This document shows positions 1-5,691 of a stretch of 7,315 bases of DNA, one piece after another. Source of the DNA: CAVAVT01 sp963592185 (lineage in GTDB: Bacteria > Bacillota > Negativicutes > Selenomonadales > Selenomonadaceae); NCBI GenBank assembly GCA_963592185.1, contig CAVAVT010000072.1:1-7315 (forward strand), given 5' to 3'. A program made the position numbers and the translations under genes. The first letter of the stretch is position 1. The number at the start of each line of letters is the position of its first letter. The notes below the pieces were generated by a model. That model was not told where the DNA came from. It ran no database searches and saw only the letters and a list, made by a program, of their open reading frames with translations.

Positions 1-22
1 AACTATAAATATAAAATCAAAA

Positions 23-44
23 GCTCCTACTTGGAGCATTTTTT
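23..44. terminator. Bidirectional intrinsic terminator ending the gene block
   Basis: GCTCC (23-27) pairs with GGAGC (33-37) around a 5-base loop. Reading plus, six T's follow (39-44); reading minus, the arm is followed by TTTTGATTTT. It lies about 90 bases beyond the stop of the last glycosyltransferase gene, so it probably terminates the minus-strand operon. The stem is short, so efficiency may be modest. The remainder of 1-124 shows no convincing gene. Confidence 0.6.
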
Positions 45-124
45 ATTGATTTATTACATTTTCTGAACGAAGTGTGACATGACACCCCTAGATTATTCTA
101 AGTCAAATGATACTTAAACTGGTT

Positions 125-958
125 TTAGAGGTCGGTAAAGATACAAGATGCATACTTGCAATCCAGATACATTTTATTCCATCTAAGCATTGCTTCCAAT
201 TTTCTGTGATGCTTCAGGACCTTATTGATAAGGGCATATGTCTCGAGACGTTCTACAAAAGGCGTGCGGCTCTCTGCAGCCAATTTGAGATAATAGTCCG
301 CCATTTCCTCTTTCCCCGCCAAAACGCAGTCCAAATAGCAGTTGCTACAGAGCCAAAAACTATCTCTTAGCTCCTCCCATGGCAATTTTTCCATAAGCCT
401 TATATTCCGTCGATAATCAGTACTTCCCAGTTTGCTATGACGGATGACAAAATCAGCCGTTATCCATTCGCTCTCTTTCAGCTCCGGCATCCCTTTCGAA
501 AGAACCAAGTGCTCATGGACAATCCCTTCCCAAATGAAGCCGGCATCTCTTTTTATGATCCTAGGAGCAATATACACTACGCCTTTTTCAGGCCGATCAT
601 ACCCTGCATATATCAATTTCGCCTCAAGGTTCTGTTTTAGATGATTTATCTTTTCGGCATTCTCAGGTGAAATTCGATCATCTGCATCAAGCCACATAAT
701 ATAATCACAGCTTGCTTTCTCAAATGAAGCATTTCGAGCAGCAGAAAAATCATCACACCAAAGAAAATCAAACACTTTTGGGGTAAATTTGTAGGCTATT
801 TCTCTTGTCTTATCCGTGGAACCTGTATCTACCACTATGATCTCATCGGCAAAAATTGCTGCATCCGATAGGCATCTAGCCAGTACAGATTCTTCATTTT
901 TAGCAATCAAACAAACACTGAGAGTTACTCTCGAGCCTTTGCTAAATAATCCTTCCAT
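125..958 (-). CDS. SunS-like family 2 glycosyltransferase with helical C-terminus
   Basis: A 277-residue GT-A enzyme. It shows LSVCLIAKNEE (13-23), VVDTGSTDKT (42-51), DDFSAARNASFEKASCDYIM (69-88), the metal motif DAD at 91-93, and the acceptor-side WEGIVHEH (143-150). The C-terminal 95 residues are helical and match the helical linker of module 1 in the double glycosyltransferase, so this is a single-module paralogue. SunS/ThuS-type enzymes of similar domain order attach sugars to Cys or Ser of a leader-bearing peptide in the cytoplasm; the gene directly after a precursor peptide fits that role. It is shorter than SunS (about 420 residues) and ends without clear TPR units. The ATG at 958 has GGAG only 2 bases away, too close, with AAGG farther upstream as an alternative; an in-frame stop at 971 limits any extension. 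The acceptor and sugar are inferred, not shown. Confidence 0.8.
   Translation of the reverse strand: MEGLFSKGSRVTLSVCLIAKNEESVLARCLSDAAIFADEIIVVDTGSTDKTREIAYKFTPKVFDFLWCDDFSAARNASFEKASCDYIMWLDADDRISPENAEKINHLKQNLEAKLIYAGYDRPEKGVVYIAPRIIKRDAGFIWEGIVHEHLVLSKGMPELKESEWITADFVIRHSKLGSTDYRRNIRLMEKLPWEELRDSFWLCSNCYLDCVLAGKEEMADYYLKLAAESRTPFVERLETYALINKVLKHHRKLEAMLRWNKMYLDCKYASCIFTDL
678..930 (-). repeat. Glycosyltransferase module repeat, copy 3 (in the distal glycosyltransferase gene)
   Basis: The same module in the last gene of the block, aligned without gaps to the two copies in the double glycosyltransferase. Shared runs include the codons around CDYIMWLDADD and VVDTGS. It is more diverged than the other two are from each other. 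Confidence 0.65.
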
Positions 959-967
959 ATCTCCAAT

Positions 968-981
968 GCCTTAATAAAGGC
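968..981 (-). promoter_or_regulatory. Small hairpin just before the distal glycosyltransferase start
   Basis: GCCTTTATTAAGGC forms a 5-bp stem with a 4-base TATT loop, ending 9 bases before the ATG at 958. It lies in the 33-base gap after the precursor stop and its right arm holds AAGG, a possible Shine-Dalgarno element. It could limit glycosyltransferase translation or act as an mRNA processing point. No U-tract follows, so it is not a normal terminator. Confidence 0.4.
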
Positions 982-991
982 TCAATTTCAT

Positions 992-1228
992 TTACCTTAA
1001 GCCAAATTTTTTTTGGTATGCACAATTCTTATATAATGATTTGAATCTTCCACCGGCAACCTCTTCCAAATCGTCATCATCCAATGGAAAGCCACTAAAA
1101 TCATCCAGTGCATCCTCCACCTGCTCTTCAGTGTAGCCAAGCTCATAGGCTGCTTTCTTCATATTGTCCAGGCTATCAAAGGCCCCGACACTTCCAGAAT
1201 CCAGTAACTTTTTAAACAATTCCTTCAT
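992..1228 (-). CDS. Nif11-like leader RiPP precursor peptide
   Basis: A 78-residue peptide in two parts. Residues 1-60 form an acidic, helical leader (KELFKKLLDSG, KKAAYELGYTEEQVEDAL, then PLDDDDLEEVAGG). The AAYELGYTEEQ... segment and the acidic run ending in VAGG fit the Nif11-like leader family (NHLP-type RiPP precursors); cleavage after GG by a C39-type peptidase is expected. The 18-residue core, RFKSLYKNCAYQKKFGLR, is basic and aromatic with one Ser, one Asn and one Cys (C69). Its place between a radical SAM gene and a GT2 gene, each a plausible modifying enzyme, supports a RiPP substrate. No transporter or peptidase is in the window, so maturation must use genes elsewhere. The single Cys rules out a classical two-disulfide glycocin. 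A non-secreted scaffold or regulatory peptide remains possible. The product's activity is unknown. Confidence 0.75.
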   Translation of the reverse strand: MKELFKKLLDSGSVGAFDSLDNMKKAAYELGYTEEQVEDALDDFSGFPLDDDDLEEVAGGRFKSLYKNCAYQKKFGLR

Positions 1229-1235
1229 GTTCTTT

Positions 1236-1241
1236 TCCTCT
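1236..1241 (-). promoter_or_regulatory. Strong ribosome binding site of the precursor peptide gene
   Basis: AGAGGA on the minus strand lies 7 bases before the ATG at 1226-1228. This near-ideal site supports the small ORF as a real, well-translated gene. Confidence 0.7.
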
Positions 1242-1280
1242 TTTCATTATCTTTGTTTCATAAGGTGTACTCTAGGTAAT

Positions 1281-1310
1281 AACATAAATACATATTCTGC
1301 TTTATATCAA
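1281..1310 (-). promoter_or_regulatory. Candidate internal promoter before the precursor peptide
   Basis: On the minus strand TTGATA (1305-1310) and TATGTT (1281-1286) are separated by 18 bases. The first matches 5 of 6 and the second 4 of 6 sigma-A consensus bases. They span the radical SAM stop codon and the start of the 78-base gap before the precursor gene, the longest gap in the core block. A dedicated promoter would fit the need for excess precursor over enzymes. AT-rich DNA yields such matches by chance, so support is weak. Confidence 0.3.
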
Positions 1311-2488
1311 ATTTTAGTCGGCAGTTGCACCGCCCGGTGATCAATAATCTCCCCTGGATAATTGGTGCAAAAGCTGCAGGCATAAGCCCCCTTTTCCCTA
1401 AAATAAAAATTACGCAACTCCTCTCTCAGGCTGTTCTCACTATCACGAGGTGCCAAAAGCTCTACACTTTCCTCCTGAAGCTTTGGGTAAAGCCCCATCC
1501 TTTCACCATGAGCTGCCCTAGGACATGAATACAAGCTTCCATCCATAATGGTACAACAATTTTCTTTTGAACGGCAGCCTCGAAAGAGCCTATCTTTCCC
1601 CTCTCCTTGTTGATACAAGGTATCCGGCTTGCCAAAGTCAAACCAAATATCATTCTCTGATATTTCAGAATAGGAGATTTGATTCTCCGAAAGCTGTTTT
1701 TTTATCTTCTCCTGCTTTACGGACAGATTCTTATAGTTACTAAGCAAAACACCAACAAGGGGATTATCATGTATGCTCTTAAGAAGCTCATCCTCAAAAA
1801 TAATTGTACCATTTGTAGTGATTTGTATGCCCATAATTTTTCCACTAGCAATAATTTCTGGCATATTTATGATTTTCTGTATGGTGTTCTGCTTCAGCAA
1901 AGGTTCCCCGCCCAAAATCTTCAACATAGCAATGCCATCTACAGCATTGATGAGATTTCTCAGCGAAGTAATTATCCCTTCCGTGGAAATGTTGTCATGA
2001 CACGTGTAATACTGCATGAGGTTGGCACAGTCACGACACCTCAGCGTGCATCTAGTAGTCACCACGACTTCCACCCCACCCAAATACAATCCCTTCCGCT
2101 GCTTTCTATACAATGGTGCAAAATACATGAAATAATCCTGCTTGGCAAATCCATCCTTGATAATGGAGGTAGCATTATAAAAATCATCGATACCCTGATA
2201 TCCCAGATATTTTGTATACCGAGGGACAAAGGTTTTACCAACCAAAAACACATAGCAACCGCTATATACGAGAAGTTCTTGACAAGTTATAAACCTTAGC
2301 TTCAGCCGCCCCCTTCTTTCTAACCATATGTTGTCTTTTTCCATCCATCCTTCCTGAAAATCCTCCCACATCTGATCAAGTCTATTTCCAGCACAATCAT
2401 CATCGCATATTACTATATTTCCACCAAAGCCTTCCGGTATATCCCTTATGATTGGGATACACCTTGCAAAGGGGCCGCAAAACACCAT
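1307..2488 (-). CDS. Radical SAM enzyme with Rossmann-like N-terminus and SPASM/twitch-like C-terminus
   Basis: A 393-residue protein. Residues 1-110 look like a Rossmann-type domain (VFCGPFARCIPIIRDI, then NIVICDDD and CYVFLVGKTF), although the usual glycine-rich loop reads CGPFARC. The radical SAM core starts near 139 with the cluster motif CTLRCRDC (C147, C151, C154), followed by ILGGEPLL (191-198), the SAM-binding GGEP element, and ITTNGTII (223-230). The C-terminal part has C305, C311, C312, C322 (CPRAAHGERMG), C371 and C374, which could hold an auxiliary iron-sulfur cluster. It should generate a 5'-deoxyadenosyl radical in the cytoplasm. Being directly upstream of the Nif11-leader peptide gene, it may modify that peptide. 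Relatives with this Rossmann-plus-radical SAM layout also occur in polysaccharide loci, so a sugar or other small substrate is the alternative. The frame stays open upstream to 2573 with no ATG, GTG or TTG; the real start may be non-standard. Confidence 0.8.
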   Translation of the reverse strand: MVFCGPFARCIPIIRDIPEGFGGNIVICDDDCAGNRLDQMWEDFQEGWMEKDNIWLERRGRLKLRFITCQELLVYSGCYVFLVGKTFVPRYTKYLGYQGIDDFYNATSIIKDGFAKQDYFMYFAPLYRKQRKGLYLGGVEVVVTTRCTLRCRDCANLMQYYTCHDNISTEGIITSLRNLINAVDGIAMLKILGGEPLLKQNTIQKIINMPEIIASGKIMGIQITTNGTIIFEDELLKSIHDNPLVGVLLSNYKNLSVKQEKIKKQLSENQISYSEISENDIWFDFGKPDTLYQQGEGKDRLFRGCRSKENCCTIMDGSLYSCPRAAHGERMGLYPKLQEESVELLAPRDSENSLREELRNFYFREKGAYACSFCTNYPGEIIDHRAVQLPTKI

Positions 2489-2531
2489 ATCTCTGCCGTC
2501 ATATTCTTCCCATCTAAATATCTTTATAAAC

Positions 2532-4613
2532 CTACACCTTCTTTTCCTTAATCCTGCTCTCTTCTCTTTCTATGTAAAGTAACAAAATCTTAGTCTGTAT
2601 ATTATCTGGATATATCTCTCGTGCCTTAATAAGTGCTTCCCTTGCCTTCTGTAGAGCCCCCATATTTAGATAGGCCTTGCCCATTCCCAGCCATGGCCGG
2701 AAATCATAGTAGTCCTGGCAATGAGCCATCAAATCGCTAAGATCCATCTGGCAGGCCTGAGCTCTCCTATACATTTCGACAGCCTCCTCATTCCTCTGCT
2801 CCCGCCTCAGCACATCCCCAAGAGTGCAAAATACCTTTTCGCTACCACCATAGTCTTTCAAATACTGCTGCAAACACTCCCTTAAAGCTGAATATCTATG
2901 CAGTTCCTTCATGCTATAAATATAAGGTGGCAATGCCCAATCTATATGGAAAAGACTCCCAGACTCATAGAGTATTTCAAATTGTCTCACTGCCTCCTCA
3001 TGGTTTCCATCCAGACAAAGCTCCCGACAGTAATAGCTTCTACTCATATTATCTAGTTCATAGCCCTCCTGGAATTTTAGCTCAAAAATGTTTATATTTC
3101 TCCGCTTTGCATTTTCTCTGACCTTTCTATGGATCACTGAAATATCAGATCTATAAAGAATATTACAGCTGGCATCCAAAGGGATCACCTCATGAATAGG
3201 ATATTGCCATATAGGATTTATTGCTCTACGTATCAGCCTGTCCCGCAAAAGTTCCCAGTTTTCTATTAAGCCATCACTGCCCACATCGTCCGTATACCGG
3301 AAACATACAACATCTGTTTCTGGCGGCATATGAGCCTTCAGATATTGAATCCTCTCAATAGTGTCCCCATCCATATCATCATCTGCATCCAGCCACATAA
3401 TATAGTCGCAAGTTGCCTTGCTAAACGAAAAATTCCTAGCAGCGGCAAAATCATAATCCCACGTATAATCATATACAAGATTTGTGTACCTGCAGGCAAT
3501 GGAGCGTGTTCTATCCACGGAGCCAGTATCTACCACAATCAGCTCATCTGCAAATTGGGAAACGTTTTTCAAACAACGCTCCAGCACAGCCTCCTCATCC
3601 CTCACAATCAAACACACACTGACTGTCACCGGCACAAATTTACTATACCATATCTTGTTACGGATCCCAGAAACAGAATCTGGAAACAATCTGAGCAACT
3701 GGTCATTATATTCTATAGCCTGACGGACATTCCCCAAAATATAACTACACTTCTGTATACGCAAAAGGAGCTGTTTGATTTCACTGCAAGATGTTATTTT
3801 TTTACCAAGTTGTGCAAGACAAAAGCTGTAAATGTCCAGTGCAGCTTTATAGCATTTGCAATACATGAAATTGTTGCCTGCCTGCAAAAAGCAGCGAATC
3901 TGCTCATATTCATCAGTTTTCCCACTCATAGCAAGTAGCAGCATGCGTTTCGCCTTCTCCGGCTCCTTTGCCAGCGTGAAATCCACAAAGCACTGCACCC
4001 CCAGCCAGAAACAAGCCTTCACTTCCTCATCGGATATTTTGGCCATAATCCGACTATTTCTAATGCTGCTATATATGACTTTTTCCGGGCCTCTATCTTC
4101 CCTACCATGATATAAGACAATATCGCTCATAAGCATCGGCTCTTTTATCGGAAAACGCTCATGAACTGCACCATACCATTTCCTTTCATCCCTTCTCATA
4201 ATCATATGAAAAGGAATACTTACACCACCGTTTTCTGGAGTAATATATGTAAAACACACAGAATTTACTTCATAAAGCCTATCCTTCAACTGTAGCAGCT
4301 TCTCCAAATTTTCATCGTCCAATACATGGTCTGCATCCAGCCACATGATGTAATCGCAGGTTGCCTTGCTAAAGGAAAAGTTTCTAGCTGCAGCAAAATC
4401 ATCCTGCCATGTATATTCATATACATGGTCTGTGTATTTGGAAGCAATAAACCTAGTATTGTCCACAGAGCCAGTATCCACCACAATCAGCTCATCCGCG
4501 AAAGTGGAAATGCTCTTCAGACAGTGCTCCAATACCGCCTCCTCATTTTTCACAATCATACATACGCTGACCGTTGCCCGTGCATTTTTTTCATACCTGC
4601 CTTTATCATCCAT
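2532..4613 (-). CDS. Double GT2 glycosyltransferase with TPR-like helical repeats
   Basis: A 693-residue cytoplasmic protein with two tandem GT-A glycosyltransferase modules. Module 1 (about 14-160) has VSVCMIVKNEE, VVDTGSVDNT, DDFAAARNFS, the metal motif DAD at 93-95 within WLDADH, and the WYGAVHE acceptor segment at 146-152. A helical stretch (about 180-325) links it to module 2 (about 328-480), which repeats VSVCLIVRDEE, VVDTGSVDRT, DFAAARNFS, DAD at 409-411 and WQYPIHE at 469-475. The C-terminal part (about 520-690) is helical, with TPR-like units such as DVLRREQRNEEAVEMYRRAQ and KAYLNMGALQKAREALIKAR. GT2-plus-TPR architecture is that of peptide glycosyltransferases such as SunS and ThuS (glycocin S-glycosyltransferases, about 420 residues), and also of flagellin-island enzymes. 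Both modules keep their catalytic motifs, so both could be active, either extending a disaccharide or modifying two sites. It lies just upstream of the radical SAM gene. The acceptor is unknown. Confidence 0.85.
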   Translation of the reverse strand: MDDKGRYEKNARATVSVCMIVKNEEAVLEHCLKSISTFADELIVVDTGSVDNTRFIASKYTDHVYEYTWQDDFAAARNFSFSKATCDYIMWLDADHVLDDENLEKLLQLKDRLYEVNSVCFTYITPENGGVSIPFHMIMRRDERKWYGAVHERFPIKEPMLMSDIVLYHGREDRGPEKVIYSSIRNSRIMAKISDEEVKACFWLGVQCFVDFTLAKEPEKAKRMLLLAMSGKTDEYEQIRCFLQAGNNFMYCKCYKAALDIYSFCLAQLGKKITSCSEIKQLLLRIQKCSYILGNVRQAIEYNDQLLRLFPDSVSGIRNKIWYSKFVPVTVSVCLIVRDEEAVLERCLKNVSQFADELIVVDTGSVDRTRSIACRYTNLVYDYTWDYDFAAARNFSFSKATCDYIMWLDADDDMDGDTIERIQYLKAHMPPETDVVCFRYTDDVGSDGLIENWELLRDRLIRRAINPIWQYPIHEVIPLDASCNILYRSDISVIHRKVRENAKRRNINIFELKFQEGYELDNMSRSYYCRELCLDGNHEEAVRQFEILYESGSLFHIDWALPPYIYSMKELHRYSALRECLQQYLKDYGGSEKVFCTLGDVLRREQRNEEAVEMYRRAQACQMDLSDLMAHCQDYYDFRPWLGMGKAYLNMGALQKAREALIKAREIYPDNIQTKILLLYIEREESRIKEKKV
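3379..3631 (-). repeat. Glycosyltransferase module repeat, copy 2 (second domain of the double enzyme)
   Basis: This stretch encodes the nucleotide-sugar-binding core, from VSVCLIV to WLDADDD, and aligns without gaps to 4327-4579 (offset 948 bases, 316 codons) and to 678-930 (offset 2701 bases). Identity between the two copies inside the double gene is high by eye even at silent positions, pointing to internal duplication or gene conversion. Confidence 0.75.
4327..4579 (-). repeat. Glycosyltransferase module repeat, copy 1 (first domain of the double enzyme)
   Basis: The partner of 3379-3631 in the same gene. Both share near-identical runs such as the codons for TCDYIMWLDAD and FADELIVVDTGSV. 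The gapless alignment over about 250 bases is closer than expected for two ancient GT2 domains. Confidence 0.75.
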
Positions 4614-4620
4614 CTGTTTA

Positions 4621-4626
4621 CACCTC
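4621..4626 (-). promoter_or_regulatory. Ribosome binding site fixing the start of the double glycosyltransferase
   Basis: On the minus strand GAGGTG lies exactly 7 bases before the ATG at 4611-4613. The more distal in-frame ATG at 4643 has no comparable site, so translation should begin MDDKGRYEKN and not ten residues earlier. Confidence 0.7.
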
Positions 4627-4658
4627 GCTATATTTACTAACACAAATCAGCAATCTTC

Positions 4659-5642
4659 TCACCAATAACAGCCATTTTCAACCTTATTGAAATTCTTTGG
4701 TCTCTCAGCTTTTGACGGACGAATCCAATACTTATTAATGAATTTAGAATATTCAGGCTGGTCATTCAGCCATCTATTGCCATAAATCCCAAATAACATC
4801 TGAACCCAACCACCAAGATGAATTCCAATTTTACCTTGTCTTTTAGCGTGTGCAGCTAGAGGCATACCGTATGCTCCACAGCCAATCAATGCAATATCAT
4901 AATTTATTGAGTCCATTTCATCTTCCATATATCGTAAGGCTTCAAACCAATCTTTAAAACCTGTTGATGGCCCATTCCCAGCTATACTCTGAACAGCTTT
5001 AATAACAGTTAGGGATTTAAATTGTGGCAGCACTTCAGGATTATCAAATAATTTATTACGGCGACTATATTGATTCTTTATTGATTCTACAAATGGATGG
5101 ATCACCAAAATATTCTTTTCTTCTAGTGCTTTCGTCCAAGGATGACTCCATTTAAAAGGTGCATAGTAACCATCTAGATTAACCTTTATACAACAATTTA
5201 ACTTATCAAATAAATATTGTTCCTCATCTACATATGAAGCTAAAATATCAATATACTTCAAATCTGATTCCAGCAATTCCGCAAACTTATACTGCAAATC
5301 CACATTAGCAGGAAAAAAACCAGCATTATTAGATAGTATCTCTACTATATCCTCTGGGAATATACTACATTTGCCACAAATATAGTCATAATAGTCATCT
5401 GTTGTCAAGCCGCGTTTATTTCTCAAGCAACAACAAAGAGCATCCAACTCTATTGTACCGAATTTACATATCATTAATCCTTTCTTATTATTTTGTATAG
5501 CTTTTAGAATATAATCATTAGCAGCTTGATCGACATAATTAGCCCTTGACTCGTCCCGCCAATTATGTGGCTCATTTTTGTTTTTTAAATATGTTTCTCT
5601 TAATGAATTCAATATATTCTTAGTTACAATGTTATTTTTCAT
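4659..5642 (-). CDS. GT-D-like putative glycosyltransferase of polysaccharide clusters
   Basis: A 327-residue soluble protein with no signal peptide or membrane helix. The N-terminal half has LMICKFGTIELDAL (56-69), resembling the RFGxGE segment of GT-D-fold (DUF1792-like) glycosyltransferases. The C-terminal half has DIALIGCGAYGMPLAAHAKR (249-268), then GKIGIHLGGWVQMLFGIYG (270-288) and NRWLND (289-294). The pattern 'I-G-x-G-A-Y-G-x-P-L-A ... G-K-x-x-I-H-L-G-G-x-x-Q' recurs in uncharacterised proteins of capsule and exopolysaccharide loci. The inferred role is transfer of a sugar during surface-glycan or glycopeptide assembly. The ATG at 5642 is directly preceded by an in-frame TAA, which fixes the start; GGAAGG lies rather far upstream. 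It begins 49 bases after the GT2 gene and ends 45 bases before the double glycosyltransferase, consistent with one operon. It is AT-rich. The family resemblance is from memory of motifs, so the enzymatic call is moderate. Confidence 0.6.
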   Translation of the reverse strand: MKNNIVTKNILNSLRETYLKNKNEPHNWRDESRANYVDQAANDYILKAIQNNKKGLMICKFGTIELDALCCCLRNKRGLTTDDYYDYICGKCSIFPEDIVEILSNNAGFFPANVDLQYKFAELLESDLKYIDILASYVDEEQYLFDKLNCCIKVNLDGYYAPFKWSHPWTKALEEKNILVIHPFVESIKNQYSRRNKLFDNPEVLPQFKSLTVIKAVQSIAGNGPSTGFKDWFEALRYMEDEMDSINYDIALIGCGAYGMPLAAHAKRQGKIGIHLGGWVQMLFGIYGNRWLNDQPEYSKFINKYWIRPSKAERPKNFNKVENGCYW

Positions 5643-5691
5643 TTAATGTCAACATCCTTCCTATTGACCATTTAATCCAGATATAATGCAT

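Noticed and set aside
68..84. Short GTGT...ACAC inverted repeat in the left noncoding end
   Set aside because: Only a 4-bp stem with no associated promoter or terminator; expected by chance.
992..1228. Classical glycocin (sublancin-like) precursor
   Set aside because: Glycocins need four Cys for two disulfides plus a glycosylated residue; this core has one Cys.
1679..2299. A 206-codon open frame on the plus strand
   Set aside because: It lies antisense to the radical SAM gene, whose motifs (CTLRCRDC, GGEP) are unmistakable; the plus-strand protein has no recognisable domain.
3330..3938. A 202-codon open frame on the plus strand, with a similar one at 4326-4640
   Set aside because: Both are antisense to the two glycosyltransferase modules. 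They resemble each other only because the modules are duplicated.
4614..4643. Ten-residue N-terminal extension of the double glycosyltransferase
   Set aside because: A GAGGTG ribosome site 7 bases before the ATG at 4613 clearly favours the shorter start.
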